From assembly GCA_964400515.1 (NCBI GenBank), contig CAYNTJ010000010.1:1-64000 (forward strand): a stretch of DNA of 64,000 nt. The letters are read 5' to 3'. Position numbers and translations under genes: made by a program. A model generated the notes under the pieces. The model saw only the letters and a program-made list of their open reading frames with translations. It did not search any database and had not been told where the DNA came from. This document shows, piece after piece, positions 54,670-63,577 of the stretch (positions are counted from its first letter, which is position 1; every line of letters begins with the position of its first letter). Origin of the DNA: JAAYHV01 sp964400515. Its GTDB lineage: Bacteria > Bacillota > Clostridia > Peptostreptococcales > Anaerovoracaceae.

Positions 54670-55761
54670 ATGTCCCATGATATGAGGACCCCTTTAAATG
54701 CCATCATGAGTTTGTCTGATTTTGGCTTAGAAGAAGCAAGGGATTTTAACATTAAGGATTATTTTGGGAAGATAAAATCCAGCAGCGAACTTTTATTGGG
54801 GCTTTTAAATGATCTGCTTGACTTATCGGGAATAGAAAAGGATAAAATCGAGTTAAACCCAAGACCTGTAAAGGTTTCGGAGCATGTGGAGAGCATACTG
54901 GAGATTGTGAAGCCTAAGGCGGTTGCAAAAAATATTGATATATCATTTGAATATGAGAGCCTTGAATCCAGTGAGTATGAAATATTTGATCCCATAAGAA
55001 CTGCTCAAATATTTGTAAATATAATTGGAAATGCAATAAAATATACACCGCCGGGGGGAAGTGTTTTGTGGCATGTAAAGGATGAGCTTAGGGAAGATGG
55101 AAGGCTTCACCATTACCATGTGATTTCCGATAACGGAATAGGTATGGAAGAAAACTTCTTAAAAGATCTGTTTAAACCCTTTACCAGGGAAAACAGAGGA
55201 ATCGGTGAACTGGAAGCCGGCACGGGGCTTGGAATGAGTATTGTTAAAAACATTGTGGAAGCCATGGGTGGAAGCATTAATTGCACCAGCGAAAAGAATA
55301 ACGGGACTCAATTTATTGTGGAATTTGATTGCGGGGTTACAACGAAGGCGGAGTATGAACAGTATATGAACTCTTCGGATAAAATATACCAATCAAATCT
55401 TATGAATAAAAGAGTTTTGCTTTGTGAGGATGTGGCAATAAATGCCCAAATAGTAAAGAGAATATTAACTAGAATAGGTATGGAGGTTGATATTGCGGAA
55501 AATGGTTTAGTTGGCATCTCCATGTTAAAGGAAAGGGAATATGATATAGTTTTAATGGATATCAGAATGCCTGTAATGGATGGGATAACAGCCGCCAAAA
55601 ATATTAGAAGCTTTAATAAAAAGATTCCGATAGTAGCACTTTCCGCAAATGCTTATGAAGCTGATATAAACAGTTCCCATGAAAGTGGCATGAACGCTCA
55701 TCTTTCAAAGCCTATAAAGAAAAATGAACTAATAAGAACCATTGCAAAGCTTATAAAATGA
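54670..55761 (+). CDS. Kinase 4, C-terminal HisKA-HATPase-REC fragment
   Basis: This frame starts at an internal ATG that codes the Met of MSHDMRTPLNA, so a protein begun here would have the phospho-acceptor His at position 3 and lack the start of the dimerisation helix. The HATPase motifs NIIGNAIKYT, DNGIGME and GTGLGMSIVKN are intact, and the receiver Asp is in MDIRMPVMDG (codon 55558-55560). All catalytic motifs have been kept, which argues against long-standing decay. No ribosome site precedes this ATG. Confidence 0.7.
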   Translation: MSHDMRTPLNAIMSLSDFGLEEARDFNIKDYFGKIKSSSELLLGLLNDLLDLSGIEKDKIELNPRPVKVSEHVESILEIVKPKAVAKNIDISFEYESLESSEYEIFDPIRTAQIFVNIIGNAIKYTPPGGSVLWHVKDELREDGRLHHYHVISDNGIGMEENFLKDLFKPFTRENRGIGELEAGTGLGMSIVKNIVEAMGGSINCTSEKNNGTQFIVEFDCGVTTKAEYEQYMNSSDKIYQSNLMNKRVLLCEDVAINAQIVKRILTRIGMEVDIAENGLVGISMLKEREYDIVLMDIRMPVMDGITAAKNIRSFNKKIPIVALSANAYEADINSSHESGMNAHLSKPIKKNELIRTIAKLIK

Positions 55762-55768
55762 GGTAAAT

Positions 55769-56416
55769 ATGAAAGAATTCATAGAAGGAATGGAAATAGA
55801 TATAATAAGAAAGGATATTAAGAATATTTACATAAGGGTAAAGGGCGAGGAGGTAAAGGTAACGGCACCCTACGGAGCTTCGGAGGAATATGTAAGATAT
55901 TTTATAAATACCAAAAAGAACTGGATTCTAAAAAATAAAAGGACGAAGGTAACTCAAAAAATAGAAAGTGGGGAAACCCACTTTGTTTTTGGAGAACAAT
56001 ACCTAATGGATATCAATATCTGTGGTGAGAACAAGGTAAATATAATTGACGGTAATCTCTGTATATCCCTAAGGGACTATGAAAAAAGGGAAGGGGTATT
56101 AAATTCATACTATAAAAAAATACTGTATGATGAAATGTTAAAAATGATACCAAATTTGGAAAAAGCTCTTTCGGTTTCGGCGAAGGGATGGAAGATAAGA
56201 AGGATGAAAAGCAGATGGGGAAGCTGCAATACAAGGACCGGTAATATAACCATTAATTTGGAGCTGGCAAAAAAACCTAAAAAATGTTTGGAATATGTGA
56301 TGGTGCATGAGCTTGTACATCTCATGGAGCCCAGCCACAACAGCAGATTTAAAGGATTAATGGATAATTACTATCCCAATTGGAGAAAAATAAAAAAGGA
56401 GTTAAATAAAATTTAA
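55769..56416 (+). CDS. YgjP-type (DUF45) metallopeptidase
   Basis: A 215-residue zinc peptidase of the YgjP/DUF45 family. The core is RRMKSRWGSCNTRTGNITIN near residue 146-165, then HELVHLMEPSHNSRF near 185-199, giving the HExxH-like HELVH and third His. The substrate is unknown for the family. It starts 7 nt after kinase 4 and its stop overlaps the ATG of the nitrogenase-like fusion in TAATG, so it belongs to the same transcript. Confidence 0.87.
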   Translation: MKEFIEGMEIDIIRKDIKNIYIRVKGEEVKVTAPYGASEEYVRYFINTKKNWILKNKRTKVTQKIESGETHFVFGEQYLMDINICGENKVNIIDGNLCISLRDYEKREGVLNSYYKKILYDEMLKMIPNLEKALSVSAKGWKIRRMKSRWGSCNTRTGNITINLELAKKPKKCLEYVMVHELVHLMEPSHNSRFKGLMDNYYPNWRKIKKELNKI

Positions 56417-58575
56417 TGGAAATAGCTATATACGGAAAAGGTGGAATAGGAAAATCAACTATAGCAGCAAATATATCGGTTGCTTTGGCTAAAAGGGGGA
56501 AAAGGGTTTTACAAATAGGATGCGATCCTAAGCACGATTCCACCAGGCTCATAAATAAAGGTGAAAGAATAAAAACGGCTCTGGAATATATAAAAGAAAC
56601 GGGGGCGGCAGAATACAGAATCGAAGAGATATTAAAAATAAGCAGTCATGGTATAGGCTGTATTGAAGCGGGAGGCCCCGAGCCCGGGGTCGGGTGCGCC
56701 GGCAGGGGCATAATTACTGTATTTGAACTTCTGGATGATTTTAATGTCAAAGAAAACTATGAAATGGTTGTCTATGATGTGTTGGGGGATGTGGTGTGCG
56801 GAGGCTTTGCCGTTCCCATAAGATCAGAATATGCTGATACTATATTCTTAGTAACCTCCGGAGAATATATGGCCATCTATGCTGCTAATAATATTTTAAG
56901 GGGTATAAAAAATTATGATAAGGACGGGAAAAGAGTAGCGGGAATAATTTACAATAAAAGAAATATAGAAGGTGAGGATGACAGGCTATATAGATTTTCT
57001 AATGCTGTGGGCCTACCCATATGTGCCACTATACCAAGAAGTGATGCATTTACCATGGCAGAAAAGAATAATTGCACATTAATGGACATGGATGATGCTG
57101 TGGTCAAAAAAATATTTGAAGATTTGGCATCAAAAATTAATGATAAAATCGAAAGATACTATGCAAAACCTTTAACGGATGAGTTATTGGAAAAAATAGT
57201 TTTGGACATAGATTACGAAGACAAGCCCGATGATAAACCTATTATCAAAGGAAGAGAATTAAGGAGAAAAGAAAGTTCATATCTGTCAAAGAATGTTTTA
57301 AGGGATGAACCCTTGCATGGATGCGCATTTAATGGTGCGGTGTCCCAATGTGTTCACTTAAAAGATGTGGCTGTTTTAGTCCATGGCCCAAGGAGCTGTA
57401 GTTATCTGGCTTACCAAACCATAAGTTCATCGGGAAGGAGAAGTCTCTACGAAAGGGGGGCTTTGCTGCCCGTTTCCATAGTGCCCAATATGATGGGAAC
57501 TGATATGGATGAGAATGAAATGGTTTTTGGAGGAATGGATAAGCTCAGGGAAAGCATAGAAAAAATCAGGGAAGATAAGCCGAAGGCTATTATAGTGGTG
57601 AGCACCTGCCCTTCGGGGATAATAGGGGACGATATTGAACAGTTTAAGGATTTAAGCAGTGATATACCCGTTATAACCCTAAAAACCGATGGTAATCTTT
57701 CGGGAGATTACCTCCAGGGTATGCTTTTGGCTTTTACCAGCTTGGCAGAACAAATAATAAAAAAGGATGTTATACCTAAGGAGAATTTAATTAATATTAT
57801 ATTCGAAAAGGTTGTTGCAAAAAATACTGAAAGTAATTTCTTGATTATCAAAGACTATTTGGAAATCATGGGACTTGAGGTTAATTGTAGGTTTTTATGT
57901 AATACAAATTATGACAGCTTAAAAAATTTTAAAGCGGCAGTCTTAAATCTCATGGCATATAAGGATTATACAAGCTTGATTCTAAAGGAATATTTTGAAA
58001 AGAATTACGAAGCTGAGTTTTTTGATATGGCCTTTCCGGTGGGTTTCCAACAAACCTGTAATTGGTTAATGAAAATGGGAAGCCGCTTTGGTAAGTCTGA
58101 CATTGCACGCAGAATAATAGAAGAAAATCAGGCAGAGTATAGGTCAAGAGTCGATGGAGTAAGAGCTTCTTTAAAGGATAAAACACTAATGGTTATCACA
58201 TATAATCATCAGATAGATTGGATACTGGGCGCGGCAATTGATGCGGGAGTAATAATAAGCAAAATTTGTATTTTGAATTTTTCCCAAGATGAAGGCTTTA
58301 GAAGCGACTTGGATTTGGATATAAATTTTGAAGAAAATTATGACATATCGAAAAAAGAAGAAGACTTATTAAATTATAGACCGGATATTTTGTTAACTAA
58401 CTATGAGGCTGCGATCAAATTAGATAAAATTGCCACATATACAATACCTATGTGTCCTGATGTTGGTTTCTTTTCAGGTATTTCGGAATGTGAAAAATGG
58501 ACAAAGGTGGAGAACTCGGAAATAAATGGAGATTGGAAGAATGACGAAGAACTATTTAGAAAATATTATGCCTGA
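56416..58575 (+). CDS. Nitrogenase-like fusion: NifH/BchL-like iron protein joined to a NifD-like subunit
   Basis: A 719-residue fusion. Residues 1-255 are an Fe-protein with the P loop GKGGIGKST (7-15), switch I DPKHDST (37-43, the histidine form seen in BchL), and the 4Fe-4S ligands Cys94 (GVGCAGRG) and Cys128 (DVVCGG). After a linker, residues about 290-710 are NifD-like, with Cys303 (HGCAFNGA), Cys328 (HGPRSCSY) and Cys398 (STCPSGIIGDD) matching NifD P-cluster ligands. The region equivalent to FeMo-cofactor Cys275 reads LNLMAYKDY, and no His442-like motif is seen, so nitrogen fixation is unlikely. Known relatives reduce tetrapyrroles, Ni-sirohydrochlorin diamide or methylthio compounds; the substrate here is unknown. 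The fusion is unusual because the reductase is normally a separate protein that docks transiently. Confidence 0.9.
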   Translation: MEIAIYGKGGIGKSTIAANISVALAKRGKRVLQIGCDPKHDSTRLINKGERIKTALEYIKETGAAEYRIEEILKISSHGIGCIEAGGPEPGVGCAGRGIITVFELLDDFNVKENYEMVVYDVLGDVVCGGFAVPIRSEYADTIFLVTSGEYMAIYAANNILRGIKNYDKDGKRVAGIIYNKRNIEGEDDRLYRFSNAVGLPICATIPRSDAFTMAEKNNCTLMDMDDAVVKKIFEDLASKINDKIERYYAKPLTDELLEKIVLDIDYEDKPDDKPIIKGRELRRKESSYLSKNVLRDEPLHGCAFNGAVSQCVHLKDVAVLVHGPRSCSYLAYQTISSSGRRSLYERGALLPVSIVPNMMGTDMDENEMVFGGMDKLRESIEKIREDKPKAIIVVSTCPSGIIGDDIEQFKDLSSDIPVITLKTDGNLSGDYLQGMLLAFTSLAEQIIKKDVIPKENLINIIFEKVVAKNTESNFLIIKDYLEIMGLEVNCRFLCNTNYDSLKNFKAAVLNLMAYKDYTSLILKEYFEKNYEAEFFDMAFPVGFQQTCNWLMKMGSRFGKSDIARRIIEENQAEYRSRVDGVRASLKDKTLMVITYNHQIDWILGAAIDAGVIISKICILNFSQDEGFRSDLDLDINFEENYDISKKEEDLLNYRPDILLTNYEAAIKLDKIATYTIPMCPDVGFFSGISECEKWTKVENSEINGDWKNDEELFRKYYA

Positions 58576-59824
58576 TAGCTTTAGTGGCAAAATATTTGCT
58601 TATGAAGGAATAAAAAATGTTGTAACCCTTATTAACGGACCTACGGGATGTAAATTTTATCACAGTTCAACATCCGATAATCAGGAAATAAGACAGTTTG
58701 AATTTGACCCATTAAACTATCCTAGGCTTTGGTATTTCGGGCAGCCCAGAATACCTTGCACTTATTTGGATAAGAGAGATTATGTTTATGGCAGCAAGGA
58801 TAAAATTAAAGAAGCGCTAAAATTCTTGGGGGAGAATATACAAATGGAATTACTGGCGGTTATTAATTCCCCCGGAGCCTCTTTAATCGGAGACGATTTA
58901 AAAGGTCTTACCGAAGGTCTTATGAACATTCCCGTAATTACAGAGGAGACCCCCGGTTATTCAGAAGCCTTTTGCAAAGGATATGATGAAGCAGTATTAA
59001 ATATTATTAAGAATCTTGCAAGGGATAATAAACATAAGGAAGAAAAAACTGTTAATGTTTTGGGGCTTTCCATACACCATAAGTATCATAGGGGTGATAT
59101 GGCGGAAATTGAAAAGATATTGGAATTGTGCGGAGTTAAAGTAAATGCCTTCATAGGCTGCAACAGCAGAGTAAGGGATATGGAAAATATTTTATCTGCG
59201 GATTTAAATATAGTAATAAATCCCGAATACTCAATGAATACAGTAAAGTATCTAAAAAGCAGAGGGATGAAAACGTATTTGGCTTTGCCTATTATTGGCT
59301 TTAACAGAACTGAAAAATTTATTAATGACATATGTGATATATACAGCACAGATAAATCTGATGCAATGGAATATCTGGAAAGGGGAAGGGCAAAAGCATA
59401 TATACACATGGCAAGATTAAATACCATGACGGGGCTTCCAAAGGGAACAACATATTCTGTTAGAGGTAATTATTCCCTGTGCCTTACTTATGTGGACTTT
59501 TTAAGCGACTATTTCGGTATGATACCCGAAAGTATAAACATAACCGATGATGATGTGTCGGCATATAAAGGGGATTTAATCATAAAGCTTGCTAAACTTA
59601 ATAGGGAAGGGGCTTTAGATGAAAGTATAATTGATAGTCCGGGGGATTTGGTTTTTGCCGATGGCAATACTATTGCCAATCTTAAAATTGATAAGAAAAG
59701 ATTTTCCGGAATTGAAATAGCATTACCATCATTGGGTTATGTGGATGTTATTGATAAAACTCATATTGGCGTAAAGGGGGCTATGACCATAACGGAGCAG
59801 GTTATAAACGGACTGTTGTTTTAA
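58541..59824 (+). CDS. NifK/NifE/BchB-like partner subunit of the nitrogenase-like enzyme
   Basis: A 427-residue nitrogenase component 1-type protein. NGPTGCKFYHSS carries Cys37 and RIPCTYLDKRDYVYGS carries Cys73. The conserved turn INSPGASLIGDDL (from about 108) retains the IGDD but has no Cys where NifK has its third P-cluster ligand. It therefore probably binds a smaller 4Fe-4S cluster with the fused partner. ATG 58541 has GGAG nine bases upstream and lies 35 nt inside the fusion gene, so the two are translationally coupled and presumably form a complex. No nifB, nifE/N, nifV, bch or cfb genes are adjacent. Confidence 0.86.
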   Translation: MTKNYLENIMPDSFSGKIFAYEGIKNVVTLINGPTGCKFYHSSTSDNQEIRQFEFDPLNYPRLWYFGQPRIPCTYLDKRDYVYGSKDKIKEALKFLGENIQMELLAVINSPGASLIGDDLKGLTEGLMNIPVITEETPGYSEAFCKGYDEAVLNIIKNLARDNKHKEEKTVNVLGLSIHHKYHRGDMAEIEKILELCGVKVNAFIGCNSRVRDMENILSADLNIVINPEYSMNTVKYLKSRGMKTYLALPIIGFNRTEKFINDICDIYSTDKSDAMEYLERGRAKAYIHMARLNTMTGLPKGTTYSVRGNYSLCLTYVDFLSDYFGMIPESINITDDDVSAYKGDLIIKLAKLNREGALDESIIDSPGDLVFADGNTIANLKIDKKRFSGIEIALPSLGYVDVIDKTHIGVKGAMTITEQVINGLLF

Positions 59825-59844
59825 AGCCGGTTTTAATATATAAT
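59816..59844 (+). promoter_or_regulatory. Promoter of hybrid kinase 5
   Basis: TTGTTT and TATAAT are 17 nt apart; the -35 box overlaps the end of the nitrogenase-like operon, so kinase 5 can be expressed on its own. Confidence 0.65.
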
Positions 59845-59867
59845 TAATTCACGAAAGGGTAAATAGT

Positions 59868-62609
59868 ATGAACCATTTAAGAATTAATAAAATTTTAATA
59901 TTAATACTGGTTATGGTGATGGCATTTCCCATATACACTTTTTCAATGGATGAAAAAACGTTAAAGGTAAAGGTTGGCTGGTTTCCTTTGGATGGCTTCC
60001 AAGAAATTGATGAAGGTGGTAATTTTAGCGGATATAATTATGAGTATTTAAAGAAAATAGAAGAATACTCCAATCTTGAATTTGAATTTGTTCCGGGGGA
60101 CTGGGAAGAACTCATGAAGGCCTTAGATTCGGGGGATATTGATATAATGTCTAATATCAACAAAACCAATCAAAGGGAAATGAAATATTTGTTCAGTAAA
60201 TATCCCATGGGAGAATCCCATATAACCTTTGTTACCAGATTAACAGATAAGAGAATTACCTATGGTGATTTTTCTGCCTTAGATGGCATGACTATTTGTT
60301 ATGGAGCGGGGGATTATAGGGAAAATCAAATATTAGAACTGGAGAATAAGTATAATTTTAGAGCAAACAAAATAGTTGCAGGCAGTGGAGTGGAAATACA
60401 GAATAAATTAACAGATGGCGAATGTGATGTTGCGGTTTTAGATTCGGCGGGTTGTTACAAAGGATTTAGAATTATCGGAGAATTTTATCCTGATCCTTTT
60501 TATTACATTACAAGCAAAGATAATAGGGAGATAATGAATGAAATTGATGACGCTTTATCTACTATAAAAATGAGCAATCCGGTATTTGAGAGCACCCTTA
60601 AGGATAAGTACTATGACTGCAAGAATACAATAGCATACACAGAAGAAGAAAGGGAATATAAAAGGGACTTGGGAGTTCTAAAAGTAGGACTTGCCGAAGA
60701 TGAGTATGTGCTATCAATGTATGATTATAAAACAAAGGAATTTACCGGTGCTAATTATCAGTTTATGGAAAGGATTTCTGAATTATCGGGAATGGAATTT
60801 GAATATGTGCCAATACCAAAAAATGAAGACAAAATACAGGGATTAATTGATGGGGATTATGATATTGTATTGGGCATAGAAAAATCCGTAGAAAATATGA
60901 ACGACAAGGAAATTCTGCTAACAAACACCTACTTGGGCAGTAAATTGGTAATGGTGGGTATGAACTATAGTATTAATACGGATGATGAAATTAATGTTAA
61001 TTATTATAATATTGATTCATCCTCTGTTTTAAAAATAAACAAAGAACATGAAAAATGGAAAATAAATCAAGATGATGATAAGGATCCCTTTGATGAATTA
61101 AGGAGAGGTGATATTGACGGGGTTATCTGCAACAAATATTTAGCTGATTATCATATGCAGATGCCTAAAAATAAGGAATTGGAATTCTTGGATGCTTATC
61201 TTAACATGGAAGACAGCTGTATGGCAGTAAGAAGCGGTGACAGTAAAGAGCTTGTAACGATTATTAATAAGACCATGCTAAGGTTAAACGACAATGAAAT
61301 GAATAAGCTCATACAGATTAATGTGGCTGAAAATAAATATGAGCTTACTGTTTTGGATTTAGTTTTAAATAATATTGTACTGCTTTTAGTCGGATTGATT
61401 CTTTTAATCGGACTGACCGCCTTATTATTAAAATTTAAAAATGATAAGCTTAGAAGACTAACAATGGAGGCCGAGGAAGCAAACAAAGCCAAAAGCGAAT
61501 TTCTGTCTCGAATGAGCCATGATATGAGAACTCCTTTAGTAACTGTTATGGGAATAAGTGACATAGCAATTAATGAAAAAAGGGATATAAAGGATGTGGA
61601 ATACTTTAAGCAAATAATAAGTAGTTCCCAGTATCTTTTGGGGCTTTTAAATGATATTTTAGATATGCAGAGGATTGAATCAGACCAAATTGTTTTAGAC
61701 AATGAAATATTTAAGCTTTCAGAAATATTTGATAAGGTGCTCACGATTACAGAAACAAAGGCTAAGGAAAAAAATATAAATTTAGAGCTTGCCAAGGGCA
61801 ATGTAAGTGTGGATAAGTGCTATTTTGGGGATGCAAAGAGAATAGTCCAAATACTGATTAATATATTAAACAATGCTTTGAAATATACTCCTAAAAACGG
61901 AGATGTTTATTGGTCCTTTAGGATAGACTATAAAGAGGGAGAAATCCTTTTTGTTAATATAATTAAGGATAATGGCGTAGGAATGAGCAAGGAATTCCAA
62001 AAGATTATGTATGAACCTTTTACAAGGGAAAATAATTCTGAAAGCGGAAGCGAATATGGAACAGGCCTAGGCCTTGCAATTGCCGGCAACCTTGTTAAAA
62101 TAATGAAGGGTAGTATATCAGTAAAATCCTCCTTGGGTAAAGGTACTCAATTCACAGTAAAAATACCTGTGGGTAAGATAAATTATGATAAGGAGAAGGA
62201 GTATAACTGTGAAGGAAGAAAAAAAGATAGCATAGATTTATACGACAAAAGAATACTGCTGTGCGAGGATGTAGAGATAAATGCAAAGATAATTAAAAAG
62301 ATGCTGGAGTTTAAGGGCATTAAAGTAGAAATTGCAGAGAACGGAAAAAAGGACTTGGAGCTGGCAAAGAAAAAAGCATATGATGCAATATTAATGGATA
62401 TTAAAATGCCTGTAATGGATGGTTTGGAGGCTGCCAGAGAAATCAGGAAGTTTGATAAAAAGATTCCAATCATCGCATTGTCTGCCAATGCATATAAAGA
62501 GGATGTGGAGGCATCTATTATGGCGGGAATGAACGAGCATTTATCAAAACCCATAAATGAAGAAATACTATTTAAAACATTGGCATTGTTTATTAACAAC
62601 AATAATTAA
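59868..62609 (+). CDS. Hybrid sensor kinase 5: two SBP_bac_3 domains, HisKA-HATPase, REC
   Basis: A 913-residue membrane hybrid kinase with the same plan as kinase 1. A signal sequence (about 1-27) leads two extracellular solute-binding domains (about 32-250 and 268-490), then one transmembrane helix (about 502-525). The core has His551 in MSHDMRTPLVT, NILNNALKYT, DNGVGMS and GTGLGLAIAGN; the receiver has Asp844 in MDIKMPVMDG. AAAGGG lies eight bases before the ATG. It follows the nitrogenase-like pair directly and might sense its substrate or product, which is inference. Confidence 0.9.
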   Translation: MNHLRINKILILILVMVMAFPIYTFSMDEKTLKVKVGWFPLDGFQEIDEGGNFSGYNYEYLKKIEEYSNLEFEFVPGDWEELMKALDSGDIDIMSNINKTNQREMKYLFSKYPMGESHITFVTRLTDKRITYGDFSALDGMTICYGAGDYRENQILELENKYNFRANKIVAGSGVEIQNKLTDGECDVAVLDSAGCYKGFRIIGEFYPDPFYYITSKDNREIMNEIDDALSTIKMSNPVFESTLKDKYYDCKNTIAYTEEEREYKRDLGVLKVGLAEDEYVLSMYDYKTKEFTGANYQFMERISELSGMEFEYVPIPKNEDKIQGLIDGDYDIVLGIEKSVENMNDKEILLTNTYLGSKLVMVGMNYSINTDDEINVNYYNIDSSSVLKINKEHEKWKINQDDDKDPFDELRRGDIDGVICNKYLADYHMQMPKNKELEFLDAYLNMEDSCMAVRSGDSKELVTIINKTMLRLNDNEMNKLIQINVAENKYELTVLDLVLNNIVLLLVGLILLIGLTALLLKFKNDKLRRLTMEAEEANKAKSEFLSRMSHDMRTPLVTVMGISDIAINEKRDIKDVEYFKQIISSSQYLLGLLNDILDMQRIESDQIVLDNEIFKLSEIFDKVLTITETKAKEKNINLELAKGNVSVDKCYFGDAKRIVQILINILNNALKYTPKNGDVYWSFRIDYKEGEILFVNIIKDNGVGMSKEFQKIMYEPFTRENNSESGSEYGTGLGLAIAGNLVKIMKGSISVKSSLGKGTQFTVKIPVGKINYDKEKEYNCEGRKKDSIDLYDKRILLCEDVEINAKIIKKMLEFKGIKVEIAENGKKDLELAKKKAYDAILMDIKMPVMDGLEAAREIRKFDKKIPIIALSANAYKEDVEASIMAGMNEHLSKPINEEILFKTLALFINNNN

Positions 62610-62622
62610 AACGGGAGGGAAT

Positions 62623-63072
62623 ATGAAAATTCTTGAAGTAAACAGCTATAATAAACTTGGTAAGCTTTTTAATGATGCGGGCATTGAAGTTAGCACCTAT
62701 GACGGATTACCGGAAGGGGTAATAGCTGCCTATGAAGCATATATGGATAATGAACTGGTGGGAGGAGTTTCCATACAAAAGAAAAAAGGGGAATATGTTT
62801 TATTCGATATAGCGGTTGTCGAAAAAAGAAGGGGTGAAAAGCTGGGGGAAGAGCTTTTAATATTTGCCATAGAGAGAATAAAAGAATATAAAGCCAAAAG
62901 AATCTATCTTGTTGCCAAGGTGCCTAAATTCTTCGAAAAATACGGATTTAAATATGTTGTGGAAGATGAAGTTCCTCCTCTTTTTCATTGCTTGACTTGC
63001 GATCAATACAATGTAACTTGTTTCCCTAGGGTTATGAAAATGGATTTGGGGGAGGAGAGCATCTATGAATAA
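62623..63072 (+). CDS. GNAT-family acetyltransferase
   Basis: A 149-residue acetyltransferase with the acetyl-CoA loop in EKRRGEKLGEELL near residue 67-79 and the VPKFFEKYGFKYV segment near 105. The C-terminal CLTCDQYNVTCFPRVMKM cysteine motif occurs in a common Firmicute subgroup. ATG 62623 follows GGGAGGG; a longer frame from 62557 lies inside kinase 5. Its end overlaps the ECF-type gene by 8 nt. Confidence 0.84.
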   Translation: MKILEVNSYNKLGKLFNDAGIEVSTYDGLPEGVIAAYEAYMDNELVGGVSIQKKKGEYVLFDIAVVEKRRGEKLGEELLIFAIERIKEYKAKRIYLVAKVPKFFEKYGFKYVVEDEVPPLFHCLTCDQYNVTCFPRVMKMDLGEESIYE

Positions 63073-63577
63073 AAAGACATCGAATATTACCATATCTGCC
63101 ATATGTATTAGTTTAGCCATGATATTACCCTTTTTAACGGGACAAATTCCCCAGATAGGGGCAATGCTAGCGCCGATGCACTTGCCAATTCTGATATGTG
63201 GTTTGTTGTGCAGCCCCTTATATGCAGTCCTTGTTGGGGCACTATCCCCTTTGCTTAGGTTTGGTATTTTTGGTATGCCGCCGCTTTTTCCCGTTGGTAT
63301 AGCAATGAGCTTTGAGCTGGCAACCTATGCCTTGGTAGCGTCTTTTATGCATAAAAAACATGGAATACTAAGCTCTTTAATTACGGCCATGATCTTTGGA
63401 AGATTGGTATGGGGGACAGTAATGGCTATAATTGCAGGAGTAAGCGGTATAAGCTTTGGTTTTAAAATATTTATTATGTCTGCCTTTGTTAATGCCATAC
63501 CGGCCATCATACTACAATTGATTTTAGTGCCCCTAGTGGTTAAGGCGGTTGATAATAGGAGACAATTGGGTGAATAA
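63065..63577 (+). CDS. ECF transporter S-component-like membrane protein
   Basis: A 170-residue protein with about five or six hydrophobic helices, similar in size and pattern to substrate-binding S components of energy-coupling-factor vitamin transporters. MLAPMHLPILICGLL near residue 33-47 and RFGIFGMPPLFPVGIAMSFELATYA near 58-82 are typical of the branch often paired with kinases. GGGGGAGGAG precedes the start. The ligand is unknown; the energising EcfA and EcfT would be encoded elsewhere. It overlaps both neighbours. Confidence 0.82.
   Translation: MNKKTSNITISAICISLAMILPFLTGQIPQIGAMLAPMHLPILICGLLCSPLYAVLVGALSPLLRFGIFGMPPLFPVGIAMSFELATYALVASFMHKKHGILSSLITAMIFGRLVWGTVMAIIAGVSGISFGFKIFIMSAFVNAIPAIILQLILVPLVVKAVDNRRQLGE

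Larger units (their letters stand above)
52731..55761 (+). pseudogene. Hybrid sensor kinase 4, interrupted by two A7-tract frameshifts
   Basis: Read through two -1 shifts, this is one PAS-HisKA-HATPase-REC kinase of about 1010 residues, parallel to kinase 3 along its whole length. The first break is at the A7 tract 54360-54366, where reading must move from the frame ending at 54437 to the frame ending at 54664. The second is at the A7 tract 54593-54599, into the frame of the kinase core. Each is cured by one extra A, or by one -1 ribosomal or polymerase slip. Coding similarity continues on both sides, with EKANAVKTDFLGKMSHDMRT after the second tract. It may be a pseudogene, a phase-variable gene, a slippage-decoded gene or a sequence error. 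Confidence 0.8.

Noticed and set aside
56416..59824. True molybdenum nitrogenase
   Set aside because: FeMo-cofactor ligand positions seem absent, the partner subunit lacks a P-cluster cysteine, and no cofactor assembly genes are present.
61196..61801. A 201-codon open frame on the minus strand inside hybrid kinase 5
   Set aside because: It is antisense to conserved kinase motifs and has no start signal or recognisable domain.
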